Shown here in pieces: positions 1 through 9,892 of a DNA stretch of 64,000 nt (positions within the stretch are counted from its first letter, which is position 1; each line of letters begins with the position of its first letter). The notes beneath the pieces are model-generated. The model saw only the letters and a list, made by a program, of their open reading frames with translations. It ran no database searches and was not told where the DNA came from. This stretch comes from Plazaster borealis (Eukaryota > Echinodermata > Asteroidea > Forcipulatida > Labidiasteridae). Both the position numbers and the translations under genes were made by a program. The stretch is from NCBI GenBank assembly GCA_021014325.1, contig JAJGQC010000611.1:124001-188000 (forward strand). The letters are read 5' to 3'.

Positions 1-25
1 GACAGAGACAGTCTCTCCTAAAAGA

Positions 26-2050
26 GTGCACAGCGAACTGTTGAGCTTTACCACTAGTGTCCACCCCACTAGTGCCAACGATTCCGCAAAATGTACACAG
101 AGTTCAGCAGGGCCATGTCCGCTAAAAAAGGAACCGAGAATAATTGTAGAGAACGAGAAAGAAGGGAAGGATTTGGTGCAGTCTTATCGACGCCCAAATA
201 TTACTCCCGATCGATACAGTGGAAGAGTGCTGTGAAAAGAGTATTTCCGGCACTTTGAGTCGTGTCGAAAAGTGAACCAGTGGAGCGAAGAGCAAGCCGT
301 TATTTACTTATCGGCGAGTTTGCAAGGAAATGCCCTAAGATTGTTGGGGGATGTTCCTACTGGTCAGACACAGACATATAGTGGACTAGTGAAGTTACTA
401 GACAGGCGATTTGGTTCAGGTCGCCAGAGTGAAAATTATTTGGTCGAGCTAGGACCAAAAGAGACGTTGCAAGAGTTGGGTCAAGCCATACAAGAGTTGA
501 TGGTCAAAGCGTATCCTGACATACAGGAAGAGTCACGCGATCGTTTGGCAAAGAATCATTTCCTAGATGCGGTCGAAAGTCGGTCTGTTCGGGAGGGCAT
601 AAACAGGGCCCGACCCAAGAACTTGGATGAGGCCATTCGAGCTGCAATGGAAACAGAGAACTTTGAGAAAGTTGAGCAACAAAGAAATCTGGACGGAAAG
701 CCAGTAAAGTTGGCTAGAGTGTTGGATACAGGAATGGAACAGAGGTTTCATGAAATTGAGAAAGAAATGAAGAGTGTTCTTGGGTTGTTAGCAGGGCTAA
801 CAAAACAAGTACAGAACAAGAGCGCCTCAGTGGAGAGACCTACTGCGGACAGACCTAGAACAGAGAGTAAGCAAAGTGTTTGGAGATGCTTTAATTGCGA
901 TGAGCAAGGGCACTTTGCGAGAGAGTGTAAGAAACCAAAGAGGGGTAACCCAAAGCGTGAGGGCTGGAAGTGCTTCAACTGTGGGAAGCAAGGCCATATC
1001 GCTAAAGATTGTCAGGAACCCAAAAGAGAGAATAGAAAACAGGGAAACGACAGAGAAGCAGCCGCTCGAAGGGCCCGCGGGCAGGCTGGAGATGTGAGGG
1101 GGCCGAAGAGATGCCATAAAGGTAGCCAAGCAGTCATGGAAGAAAAGCAGCCCAAGTCTGAGGTGGGAAAGGTTTATACCTTACCCAATCCACACCTTAG
1201 TCCCCGCTATGGCTTATTCGTAGATGGCATGATAAGGAAAACGAAGTGTCATTTTTTGATTGACACTGGTGCAACTGATACGCTTATCAGTAGCAAAGTG
1301 TATTACGAGATACCTAGAGAACAGAGACCAGTCTTAGAGAAAGACAATGTGAGAGTTAGGCAGGTGGATGGAAGTCCTCTGTCAGTACTGGGAGTCGCAT
1401 GGGTTGATGTTCATGTTGGGCGAACAACACACCCAGTGAGAGCGATTTTCACGGAGATGAAGTATTCAGGAATACTTGGGATGGATTTCATCTTGCCCAC
1501 AGGGGGTAATTTGGATTTCCAGACCAAAGAGTGGAGAATAAATGGTGAGAGAATGAAGTGCACAGGCAGTGCTGGAGAGCCATTTGTGAACCCAGAAGGA
1601 CAAAGGGCGTGTTGGATCGAAGTAATGTCCGAGTGCGACGTAGAGAGTCAGCACAGAGCTGGAAAGAAAAATGGCAACACTGACAAGTTGTCAAGGCGAC
1701 CCTCCAAGCAGTGTGGCCGGGAAGATGTGGTAGAAAGAGGAAAGTTAGATGGCCCATCTGAGAAGATGTCAGAGATGGAAGATAAACCAGAGGGGAAGCT
1801 GTTGGTCAGGGGCATAGCGGCCCAACCAAGCATCCCAGTGAAGGCTCTCAGGAAAGCCCAAGTGGAGGATGAGACCATAAGTTGGGTCTTAAGTGCCAAA
1901 GAGGAGGGCAAGGACCGTCCGGAGTGGAGGGAGATTTCCCACTTGACGGCGGCTCATGAGACATATTGGTCTTATTGGGACCAGTTATGTGTAAGAGATG
2001 TAAGAGTACGAGGAAAGAGATACTCAGAGAAGTGCATGGTGGACTGCTAA
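26..2050 (+). pseudogene. Gag-protease(-RNase H tail) ORF of the gypsy element
   Basis: One reading frame runs from 26 to 2050 apart from a TGA at 233-235. The capsid-like part spans roughly 272-760 and includes LQGNALRLLGDV. Two CCHC zinc knuckles follow: CFNCDEQGHFAREC near 890-930 and CFNCGKQGHIAKDC near 970-1010. They are typical nucleic-acid-binding motifs of Gag nucleocapsid. A retropepsin motif, FLIDTGATDTLIS, lies at about 1255-1293, with a GILGMDFI flap-side motif near 1470. After about 1640 the frame jumps to the end of RNase H and then to the start of integrase, which implies an internal deletion of at least 1 kb that kept the frame. Confidence 0.85.
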
Positions 2051-2797
2051 GTGGTCACTTGGGCATAAGGAAAACCTTGGCGAAGATGAAATATAGATAT
2101 TTCTGGCCGGGTATGTCCACAGACGTACGCTCCTTCATAAGGAGTTGTGACATGTGTGCCAGAAGAAAGTCCCCTGCAAGGAAAGGGATTGCTCCCTTGA
2201 AACAGTGCCGTGTTGTAGGAGTTCCCATGGAGACTGAGAGTGGCAATAGATTTGCTTGGGCCACTGCCCAAGACAGAGAATGGGAACCAGTGGATCCTAG
2301 TGATAGGAGATTACTGTACAAAATGGATGGAAGCGTTTCCATTGCCAGATGCGACAGCCAGTACAGTAGCACGCAAATTGGTGCAAGAGTTCGTATGTCG
2401 GTACGGAGTGCCACAAGAGCTGCACTCCGACCAAGGCACTAATTTTGAGTCAGAGGTGTTTAAAGAGATGTGCCAGATACTAGGTGTAACAAAGATGAGA
2501 ACAACCGCCTATAATCCGAAGAGTGACGGAATGGTAGAGCGATTTAACAAGACACTAGTGAACATGGTGGCAGCTCTCATTAGCCCGCATGGGAAGCAGA
2601 AGGATTGGGACAAGTTCCTCCCTTATGCAACCTTTGCATACAGATGCACCCCACAGGACTCCACAGGGGAGTCACCCAACATGATGATGTTTGGGAGAGA
2701 GGTTAGTATACCGGTGGACTTGGCAACAGGTTGCCCTGAGACCGAGGTTGAAACTAACACTGACTTCGCAGAAGAGCTGCGGAGTAATATGTTCTAG
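1966..2797 (+). pseudogene. Integrase of the gypsy element, frameshifted
   Basis: The N-terminal HHCC zinc-binding domain is in frame 1: H in VHGGLLSGHLG, then C in SCDMCARRK (about 2030-2175). The DDE core continues in frame 2 from about 2240: AIDLLGPLP, the first Asp in VIGDYCTKW, HSDQGTNFES with the second Asp (near 2430), and the Glu in DGMVERFNKTL (near 2525-2555). It ends after GREVSIPVDL with no GPY/F or chromodomain. The two frameshifts (about 2010-2025 and 2235) restore the original frame. The DDE residues are present but the protein cannot be read through. Confidence 0.88.
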
Positions 2798-2971
2798 CAA
2801 TACTTAAACCAGCTCAGTTTGCTTCTTGAGGAATATTACAGAAGGCCTTGTCTAAATTGATGACTTTGTCTGTAGCTGTTGCTAGATCACTGTCAATGCC
2901 TTCTTCAATGTTGTATCCCAGCTGTTGGCCTACGCCATACTCAAATTTGCTCAATGTGGACATAGACATAC
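2798..2971. other. Unassigned stretch with a short minus-strand open frame
   Basis: Between the gypsy element and the next MITE the minus strand is open for about 50 codons (contains TDKVINLDKAFCNIPQEAN). The frame begins just after an AG at the MITE edge. I do not recognise it and it does not look like the midasin segment expected after the exon at 3406-3520. It may be a chance frame or an exon of another gene. Confidence 0.25.
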
Positions 2972-3289
2972 TAAAGAGCAAGGGAAATGTCAAATTAAAT
3001 TTTGTGATGTACTCATTGTCCAATAGAGTCGTCATGTGAGTGGGGAAAAATTACAAGTCTGTAACCTCACTTTAAAATGGTGTAAATAGCCATTGCATTC
3101 AAAACCCATTGCATTCAAAATCCAAAATATCCGATGACATTATTCTGGGAAAAATGTATCTTTACGATCTACACCATTTTTACATGAGGTTAGAGACTTG
3201 TAGCTTTTTCCCCACTCACATGAGTACTCTATCTCTATTGGGAAATGAGTACATCACAAAATTGAACTTGACATTTCCCTTCCTCTTTA
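2972..3289. mobile_element. Fold-back MITE with ~110-bp inverted arms
   Basis: The left arm (about 2972-3085) and right arm (about 3170-3289) are imperfect reverse complements: both carry AAGGGAAATGTCAA, TTTTGTGATGTACTCATT, CATGTGAGTGGGGAAAAA and AACCTCA..AAATGGTGTA. The outer end is TAAAGAG/CTCTTTA, next to TTAA on the right. A half copy lies near 63620-63750. No coding capacity. Confidence 0.7.
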
Positions 3290-3405
3290 AAACCCATCAG
3301 CTATTGCAGGCATTATTCATCCCATTACAGAATATAATATTGCAAGGAGAAAGTGATCTGCCTGCATAGTTCACAGTTCCCCTCCCAAGTGGATATTGGG
3401 CTTAC

Positions 3406-3520
3406 CTGTCCAATCTTGGTCTTAGTCTGAGAGAAAGTAAATTGTCGGAGTATCTTGGCTCCTGATTGATCAGTGAACTGCTCATGGAATGGATGGAGAA
3501 GCTGGACAGACTCACCAAAA
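3406..3520 (-). CDS. MDN1: Midasin exon: VWA-domain segment (FGESVQLLHPFHEQF)
   Basis: On the minus strand a 115-bp exon is bounded by TTTGTAG (acceptor) and GTAAGC (donor). It reads FGESVQLLHPFHEQFTDQSG and then AKILRQFTFSQTKTKIGQ. I recognise this as the VWA/MIDAS domain at the very C-terminus of midasin, the AAA+ ATPase that strips Ytm1/Rsa4-type factors from pre-60S ribosomes in the nucleolus. The first base completes a Ser codon begun in the exon at 3990-4063 (AG|T), giving the family sequence C-S-F-G-E-S. No following midasin exon was found before the gypsy element, so the gene is probably broken here. Confidence 0.82.
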
Positions 3521-3599
3521 CTACAAATCAAAAGTCAAAGTTAATCATTAAAATCCATCCAGTGCCAAATCCTTCTATATCCAATTACCAAAGTGAAGG

Positions 3600-3885
3600 A
3601 TTCAGAAGGACTGTGGTCAGTAGACCCAAATAACAAGTGCTTATCCATGGGTCAGGTAATCCAATCTTATCTAAATTACATGGAGTGACAAAAAGAGAAG
3701 AGGTGTAACATTTTTAAAGACTCTCTTCATCACCACAAATAAAGAACTAGGGTAGTGGGTCTGGGTTTCCCCTTGGTCTAGAGGATCAAGCCCCCTGAAC
3801 CTCCTGGGTGTTACATTTCTTAAGACTCAACATCACCACAAATAAAGAACTAGGGTAGTGGGTCTGGGTTTCCCCTTGGTAGCAA
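3600..3885. repeat. Two-copy tandem duplication inside a midasin intron
   Basis: About 65 bp around CACCACAAATAAAGAACTAG and the following GGTAGTGGGTCTGGGTTTCC occurs twice, at roughly 3725-3778 and 3828-3882, separated by a short unique spacer. It lies in the intron between the exons at 3990-4063 and 3406-3520. Confidence 0.7.
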
Positions 3886-3989
3886 GCAAGTTTACCATTT
3901 CAAAGACAATTGTGAGAACATATTAGGAACAAATCCCGAGCCAAGGAAAAATCCTGAGTGAGTCCAAAGGCATAAAGCAATTTCCCTAC

Positions 3990-4063
3990 CTGCAAACTGC
4001 AAGCTCTCCTGCCTCTAACCATGTTAATGCACTGCTGATCACTGCTAAAGACTCAAATGCAAG
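3990..4063 (-). CDS. MDN1: Midasin exon: LAFESLAVISSALTWLEAGELAVC
   Basis: A 74-bp minus-strand exon runs from CACACAG|CTT (acceptor) to GCAG|GTAGGG (donor). It encodes LAFESLAVISSALTWLEAG and then ELAVC, ending with two bases of a Ser codon. This is the first helix and strand after the MIDAS loop of the midasin VWA domain. Its phase (0 in, 2 out) fits the exon at 3406-3520 exactly. The expected preceding exon with the DxSxS MIDAS loop should lie between here and 5197 but was not found. Confidence 0.82.
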
Positions 4064-4808
4064 CTGTGTGAAGAAATCAAGACAATTTGTTGGCAAAAAT
4101 TCAATACAAACAAATGCATAGGTGAATAGTTAAGCCTTATTGATAACACATGGGTGTGTGTGAATTCCTCACATGGTTGTTGTGCACTCATCATTAAACT
4201 GTGTGAAGTTTTAATAGCCACACCATATTCATTAATCTTCTAGACTTGTGCACAAAACCCTTCCTCTGTTTTAAGCCAGTCACAGTTTTCAAATGTTTTT
4301 TGTGTGTATTTTTTTAAAAGTTAGCTGGTACCCGTGTATAGATATACATTGACACCAAAGTAATACCAATCAATCAGAATGTTGCAAGAATTGACCATAT
4401 TTTTGACCGCATGAGGGCGCTTACATCAGGGAATGTCTTGCAGCACAATTAGTTTCATCTTATTTTAATTGCCTGTATGTAGTTTTCTTGCATCAATAGT
4501 GAAATACATAAACATAAAAATAACAAAAATTGAAAAAACCCTGTTTGTTTACTAGTTTTTCATCACGTGAAATTGGTCCACATACGCCCTCAAGCGGTCA
4601 AAAATACGGCGAATTGAATTTTTGTATTTGATGTTATCAACAAACCCTGAACTAGGTATGGATGGAATCTGTTTCTGTATCTGCAGAAACTACAATTAGC
4701 ATAAGCGGAACGGCATATAGGGTTAGATGCCAGAAATACTGGGTGAACCCCTTCTCTTAGCAATAAGTTCACTGGGCTCTTTTTAGTGCATTGATATAGT
4801 TTTAAGTA
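4064..4808. other. Intronic, no gene seen
   Basis: AT-rich sequence between two midasin exons. No ORF with convincing content and no exon encoding the MIDAS motif was seen in any frame of the minus strand. Confidence 0.4.
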
Positions 4809-4979
4809 CAACACACAGGACCTATGGTTTTACGCCCCAATCAAAGGATGAAGCTATAATGGTTAAGTGTATTGCTGAAGGACACAAGTGTCACGACCGG
4901 GACTCGAACCCACGCTCTGCTGATCAGAACACCAGAGCTCGAGTCTGGTGCACTTGACCGCTCAGCCACAGCGTGCCAC
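4809..4979 (-). mobile_element. tRNA-derived SINE (class II tRNA head), minus strand
   Basis: On the minus strand the head reads as a class II (Leu/Ser-like) tRNA. It has an A box (GTGGCTGAGCGGTCAAGTG), a five-pair anticodon stem CCAGA/TCTGG, a long variable arm and a B box (GGGTTCGAGTCCC). The shared body follows (ACTTGTGTCCTT..CAAT/AAGCAAGACACTTAACC). The same family occurs at 14798-15213, 38270-38576 and 47562-47700. Confidence 0.85.
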
Positions 4980-5196
4980 CCACTTATTTGAACTAATCCA
5001 TAATTGGAGGGGAATGTCACATTAAGGTCCTGGATGTTTGATTTGATGTAACACCACACATCCATTCTACATGATCCACTAATGCTACTTCCATTTTGAG
5101 TGCCATGTTGCTGGGCTATATATCCTTTGCCCAAGGTCCGAACATCACAATAACTGTTTATAGCAATTATATTTCTGAAAAACTCAACTTTTTGAC

Positions 5197-5327
5197 TTAA
5201 TTTGATCTGGTACTGTCTCTTACTTGGTTTGGTTCGTTGCAACCAAATCTTATCTTTGCAGAACACACTTGCAATGTGCGGGATCACTTTACGCAATTTG
5301 ATGCGTTTACCAGTTCGGAAGTTACCC
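5197..5327 (-). CDS. MDN1: Midasin exon: GKRI.LRKVIPHIAS..DKIWLQRTKPSKRQYQI
   Basis: The minus strand, after CCAAG|GGG, encodes RGNFRTGKRIKLRKVIPHIA and then SVFCKDKIWLQRTKPSKRQY. This is the strongly conserved stretch just before the MIDAS domain of midasin. The first base completes the Arg codon of the previous exon (AG|G). Several usually invariant positions look changed (family RINMRKVIPYIASQFRKDKIWLRRTKPSKR), hinting at relaxed constraint. The 3' end is uncertain: only a weak donor (TTAA|GTCAAA) follows, and the frame runs on into non-homologous sequence. Part of a pseudogene or damaged allele is likely. Confidence 0.78.
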
Positions 5328-5862
5328 CTTGGTAAGGAAAAAAAATAAGAAAACTATTAATGTTTGCCTGTAACATGATCAGTTATTGCAACAGCTAATT
5401 CTATTTTCTCTGTAAAATATATGTCAACATGGGATTTTCTGAAACAGTAAGCATAGATTCTTTGCTTATGGTTAAGCAACACCATGAAACTGGACCAGCT
5501 GTTTTGACAAACAGAACAAAGAGCTTGCCTGATGAGGCGCAAGTCATGGGTTTTTTTTCATGCAAAATATTGAGGACTCATCAATGGGCAAAGCTGGAAC
5601 TAAAAACTTTATTTAGACACAAATACTGACATCTGTTTTTCTTGCATTCATTTCAATATCACCAAATGGAGGCTGGAAGGACGAACAGTCTGGCCTCTTT
5701 TTGTCAAAGAATCATTAGAACTATCATTGGCATTGTGGGTACAGGGAACCCGCCAAACTTTGGCAAGTGACGTCGACTATCTCTCTCATAACATATCATA
5801 CTTGTTAATTATTTTCAATGGAATCGGTTAATGTCATTTGAAAACTAGCGACTAGAATCTAC

Positions 5863-5978
5863 CTTAGTTTGGAGGCTCTTGTAGGTTCCAAGACCAGTCT
5901 GAGCTGTTCACAGAGATCCCTGGCTAGACCTGATGTCAATGACTCATACCGATGCCATGTCTCCTGCGCTTCTCTCTC
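5863..5978 (-). CDS. MDN1: Midasin exon, duplicate A: W..YESLTSGLARDLCEQLRLVLEPT
   Basis: A 116-bp minus-strand exon from GGAAG|GAGAGA to CTAAG|GTAGAT encodes EREAQETWHRYESLTSGLAR and then DLCEQLRLVLEPTRASKL plus two bases. This is the helical segment before the MIDAS domain of midasin (CEQLRL.LEPT..KL). Phase is 0 in and 2 out, and it joins the exon at 5327 as KLR-GN. A second copy with the same protein sequence lies at 11332-11447. Because 116 is not a multiple of three, splicing both in would break the frame, so at most one can be used per transcript. Confidence 0.85.
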
Positions 5979-6114
5979 CTTCCGGTCAAATAACAAATAA
6001 TGGTTTGTCAATAGGGTGACTTGTAATACACAATCAGGCAAGTATCACCACGGCCCAATTGCATTCATCTACTTACATGAACCACTGGCAAGTTAGCATG
6101 TCTTTTACACGCTA

Positions 6115-6200
6115 CTTTATGAAACATAAATTCTGCTAAGCACCGCTCTGTAAGCAGAAAATATCTGCTTCTGCTTACATGTTTTATGAAATTGCTCACA
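6115..6200. mobile_element. Degraded fold-back MITE of the TTTATGAAAT..GCTTAGCAGAA family
   Basis: Inverted copies of TTTATGAAA and AAGCAGAAAATATCTGCTT flank a short centre. The same remnant is at 11580-11662 in the duplicated block. Better copies are at 30229-30425, 48190-48420, 52225-53275 and 56558-56740. Confidence 0.5.
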
Positions 6201-6500
6201 GGCAAGCTCAGTCATCTAGTGGGTAGATATCTGCTTTTGAAAGCAGAAGGTCCTGGATTTATAATATCACAATAATAATAATAATTTGGGAGGCTAATCA
6301 TCCTTACCTGCAGCTGAAAAGCTGAGCTGCAAAGGATGTGGCTACAAGGCATTCAAGCTGCAGGCACGCAAGGGTGCATTTGGAAGCCAGCCACATTGAC
6401 CCATATCTAAGCCAGATATCAAAAGTGTTTGATTTTTCCTGAGGGGAAAAAAATAGAGGGCCCGGAGAAAAACCCTCGCGGCATAGAAAAAACAAAAACT

Positions 6501-7406
6501 TGGAACTAGGATGCTTTTTGTTAGAAAACCAATTTGTCAATCACGCCCAAATGTGTGCGTCTATCATAATAGGTTTAATGACAACACGACCGTCAGTTGG
6601 ACAAAATTCTTAATTTTGTACAAGTAACCGGAAACGGAGGAGAAGTCTTATTCTCAGGTTTTCTTCGCTATTTTGTTGAATTGATTTTACTTTCATATTG
6701 TTAATCACTTAGTATTACATTCCCAACAACATATAAATAATTTTCATAGCCACAAACTGCGTAAATAATTGACAAAACAAAATCCCGCCCACTAAAACTC
6801 CATATGGTCGGGACCACAATGGTCCCGGAAGTTCAAATATGAGCGAATGTCTGTTGAGTCCATGTTAACTAAGGTGAGAGGAATTGGCATTTCGATCTAT
6901 TAGAGTTGAAATCCAAACATTTGCAGAATAATAATTCCAACTGGCTATCGTTTGGCATAGGGCATGTCTTTAGTGCATCGGAGAACTGTGCGCCTTTCAG
7001 CGAGTAAAACCATGTCTGTCATAGAAATACAGTCCAACGGAAATCCAACAAAAGTTTGACATGTGGTAAAGTCTTACAACTGTTCTCTGATGTTAACAGA
7101 CTCTCTATGTCTCCAGCTCCATGTTACAGACACAGGCCAATGACACTCATTCATTGTGAAAAGTTCTTCCAAGGAAACAAAATCTGTCTAGGTATCTTAA
7201 AAGATAACAGCACATGAAGATCTACTCGGTTTTGGATGTGGAATGAAAAGCTCCAATCCTATGTGTATTATAAGAGAGACTGAAAACACTATCCACACAT
7301 GAGGCACTGGTCTGAGGTGTGATTCAAACCAGGATCCATGGATGTGATTGATAGGACAAGTCACAACTAGACTAGCCTGATTCCCAACTTCTTATTGTTT
7401 ATAGAC
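6501..7406. other. No gene seen
   Basis: AT-rich DNA. About 100 bp at 6645-6750 (TCTTATTCTCAG..TTTTC, CACTTAGTATTACATTC) recurs at 17900-18005, so it is an old interspersed repeat. Nothing else recognised. Confidence 0.4.
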
Positions 7407-7605
7407 TCACTCTCTCTGTCTGTTTCTACCATGTGTGGAGTACAGTCCTTGCTTTGCAGTTCCTCTATCTTTTCCTCCAGCTCTGTTGAACCCCAAGCAC
7501 CTTATCACACTCCTCATTCCAACGCTGGCTAGCAAAAGACTGACAGTGGAAAGAGTCTTCTTTCGGCAGAATGGTAGCAAAGAGGTCATAGATGAGCATC
7601 CTACG
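7395..7605 (-). pseudogene. Coding-like minus-strand fragment, unidentified, one frameshift
   Basis: On the minus strand one frame reads MLIYDLFATILPKEDSFHCQ then SFASQRWNEECDKVLGVQQ (about 7600-7485). A +1 frame then continues as LEEKIEELQSKDCTPHMVET (about 7482-7415), which looks like a coiled coil. The two halves meet at AGCTGGAGGAAAAG, so a one-base indel is likely. An AG (ATCGTAG|GATG) precedes the first Met. I do not recognise the family and cannot place it in midasin. Confidence 0.35.
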
Positions 7606-7619
7606 ATTGGATTAAAAGG

Positions 7620-7775
7620 TGCTACATTAATTATCAGGTGCTGCATAAATGGGTCTCATAATTCAAAACATAGCTCTGCTTATCCTGTTGAAAAGCAAAT
7701 AATGAGCACTTTGATACGCGCCTAAGGGTGTGATAAGGCACAATATAAGAATCCATTATTTTTATTATTACTTTG
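7620..7775 (+). mobile_element. 3' tail of the tRNA-derived SINE family
   Basis: AAGGTGCTACA..TTA, then a GGGTCTCATAATTCA motif, then TAAGAATCCATTATT with an ATT-rich end, matches the 3' third of the SINE at 14798-15213 (15072-15213). The tRNA head is absent. Confidence 0.55.
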
Positions 7776-8079
7776 ATTTTGAACTTTTCTGAAATTCTGC
7801 AAAAGATCATGCACAACTGGACTAGTGTTTTTTTATTATTATTATAAATTTGGAATGTAATTTCCACATACCCAAAAGCAATTATAAATTTATTGAAATT
7901 GTGGATTATTTTGACAAATATATCTATAAATAAGCACTGTAAAAGAGTCTAGTATCATGCACTGAGTGCCTGGCTTAGACAAATCTGAACAATCCATATT
8001 TGTCAAAACTTGCTGGGATACCAATGTGGTCATGTACACACCACTGTCAAGCATCAAACTGTCACAAACATCATTAATC

Positions 8080-8191
8080 AATAAGAGGTAACTAAAATAA
8101 ATAGTAAACTTGCGGGTACAACCATGTGTAAAAACTCTTTTGTGGGAGTGTTGGCTCTTGAGTTTTTACTATTTATTTTAGTTACCTCTTA
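8080..8191. repeat. 26-bp perfect inverted repeat with ~60-bp loop
   Basis: ATAAGAGGTAACTAAAATAA continuing to ATAGTA (near 8082-8107) is exactly reversed at about 8166-8191. Inside it a second pair, TAAAAACTC/GAGTTTTTA, nests around a GTGGGAGTGTTGGCTC core. It may be the core of a small fold-back element. Confidence 0.75.
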
Positions 8192-8233
8192 TTGTCCACA
8201 CCATGCAAAGCTTCAAACAACACTTATCATTAA

Positions 8234-9330
8234 GGCGCGCGGTCCACATAGAAACGGTTCGGCAACCGTCGAACGATTGCCCCAAACGGTTCATTTTTTG
8301 AGCTTCAACCGTTTGGGAATCTGAAAGCAACCGTTTCACACCTTGTGCCACCCGTCTTAAGAAGCACGGTCGGACAAAAGAACTGATACTTGACTGTGGT
8401 CTTAGCTAACAAAGGAGCGTCAGCTGGTCTGGACGTCAATGGCTGGCTGCCGATAATCTGTTACTAATCCGTTACTAATCCGTTACTAATCCTCCACGGC
8501 CGTGGATGTCCAGAACAATCTTTGATGTTTAGTGCAATGCTATGATTGTAGCTTTTATTTTTCAAGTGAGTGTCGTTTTTAAAATCTCAGAAAATTCTCC
8601 TCGGTGATCAAACTCAATATTTATTAATATTAAGCCAACGTTTGTTTTCGTTATTGGTTTCAACATACTGCTCATGGAAATAGACTGTATTTTCAGAATA
8701 GCGCACTATGCATGTCCTTTCTCTATAGCACTATGCACGACGGACATATAATTTTCCAGCCCGAATCTTCACCTCTTTGGTTTCCAACAGCAGCCGCTTT
8801 TTGATTTTCTTCTACGGAACGCTTGCACAAGAGTTTCACTACCGCCAAGTAGATAGATACCAAGTTTGTACCCCGCCTAAAACATTGCTGTAAATACGTG
8901 CAATTGATCCCAATGTGTCTTCAATGATCGTGATGATGATGGCATTGGTGGTGGCGCTAGGGTTCATTGCATCAATAAGTCATGATCTCAGGCCATACTT
9001 GGTCGTTTTATATGATTTAAAGTATAAGGTTTAAAAAAATTTGCAAGCACTTTGGAAATAACCAAACGGAAAACAGTCGTAAAGGTTTGTGTGTTTTAAT
9101 TTTGAAATTCATAATATCAGTCAGAGCTCCTTCAACAGGAGCTATAATCCCCAAACAATGGACAGTAATCCAAATATAGCCCCTTTTGTTCTGACTCCAG
9201 AGGGCCGGGCAAGCTTACCACATTGATAATTTTCCAAACCGTTTGGGAAATGCTGTTGAACCGTTTCTCTCTTGAACTGCTTGGCAACCGCTCGACGGTT
9301 GCCGAACCGCTTCTATTTGGACCGCGCGCC
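8234..9330. mobile_element. Non-autonomous Harbinger-like DNA transposon (TAA target site)
   Basis: The ends GGCGCGCGGTCC and GGACCGCGCGCC are perfect 12-bp inverted termini within longer ~75-bp imperfect arms (CGGTTCGGCAACCGTCGA on both sides, plus CCGTTTGGGAA motifs). Flanks are TAA at 8231-8233 and 9331-9333, a 3-bp TWA-type duplication as made by PIF/Harbinger transposases. No transposase ORF is present in the 1,097 bp. Confidence 0.75.
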
Positions 9331-9371
9331 TAACCAAAGCTACCTGTGATGCATAAAAAACAACTACTGGA

Positions 9372-9892
9372 TGCAGTGTATGGAATAGTGCCACCCAGTA
9401 ATGGTGCCCCATAATAGTCACTCAAATTGTCTACAGCCACAGGCATTAAAGATCAGCTTCAAAACCCTTGTTACACACAGCAATATTTACATGCAACTTG
9501 GAGGCAACCAACAGCACAGGGTGCAAAAGAAACCCTTCAGTATCACAACAGCTAATTTTGTCTTAAAACCTCTAAACACAAAATGTAGAAATGTGGAAGT
9601 GGATGCATGTAAATTACCTCATGTGTCATGGTCCCTTAGCTTCAAATGACTCCGTCTCTGGAATACCTTAGTTTCCTTAGGATGCACAAATCTCAGTCTC
9701 ACTCCATGTTTTTACATCTGAAGCTGTTACTGCTTCTTCACTGTCAAATGATCAGCTGACTGCAGCATGATTGTCACAGCCTCACTCTTAGAAACTAAAT
9801 AATAAGAGCAATATGAGAATTATTATAGACTGTGTAAGTCTCATGCATATTCCAACATTGCGAAGATTTCTCTTGTTCTTTCCTTTGTCCCT
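9372..9892. repeat. Copy 1 of a tandem segmental duplication (right portion)
   Basis: Matches 14228-14748 at roughly 90% or better by eye, same orientation (AGTAATGGTGCCCCATAATA, GCATTAAAGATCAGCTTCAA, ATTATAGACTGTGTAAGTCT). Homology stops sharply after TTCTTTCCTTT. Together with 5510-6500 it defines copy 1 of the block, which gained the element at 8234-9330. Confidence 0.8.

Larger units (their letters stand above)
1..2797 (+). mobile_element. Degenerate Ty3/gypsy LTR retrotransposon, internally deleted and 3' truncated
   Basis: Gag, retropepsin and integrase segments follow one another on the plus strand. The left end runs out of the window; on the right the integrase reading frame stops at 2797 and the sequence becomes unrelated, so no LTR is visible. 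Reverse transcriptase and most of RNase H are missing: the protease tail runs in frame into the short sequence that normally closes RNase H (QHRAGKKNGNTDKLSRRP, about 1647-1700). PR before RT/RH before integrase is the Ty3/gypsy order. Breaks seen: a TGA at 233-235 in gag, a frameshift near 2010-2025 and another near 2235. The copy cannot be autonomous. Confidence 0.88.
5510..6500. repeat. Copy 1 of a tandem segmental duplication (left portion)
   Basis: This stretch matches 10470-11945 in the same orientation with high identity. Shared landmarks are the GCTTGCCTGATGAGGCGCAA start, GGCATTGTGGGTACAGGGAA, the 116-bp midasin exon, and a tract ending near AGAAAAACCCT. The right copy has an extra ~0.45 kb near 10780-11260. 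Spacing is about 4.9-5.5 kb. A second pair (9372-9892 and 14228-14748) has the same spacing, so both belong to one duplicated block. Confidence 0.8.

Noticed and set aside
4841..5196. Single 151-residue minus-strand protein ending in the SINE
   Set aside because: Only the first ~40 residues match midasin; the rest is intron and tRNA-like SINE read through.
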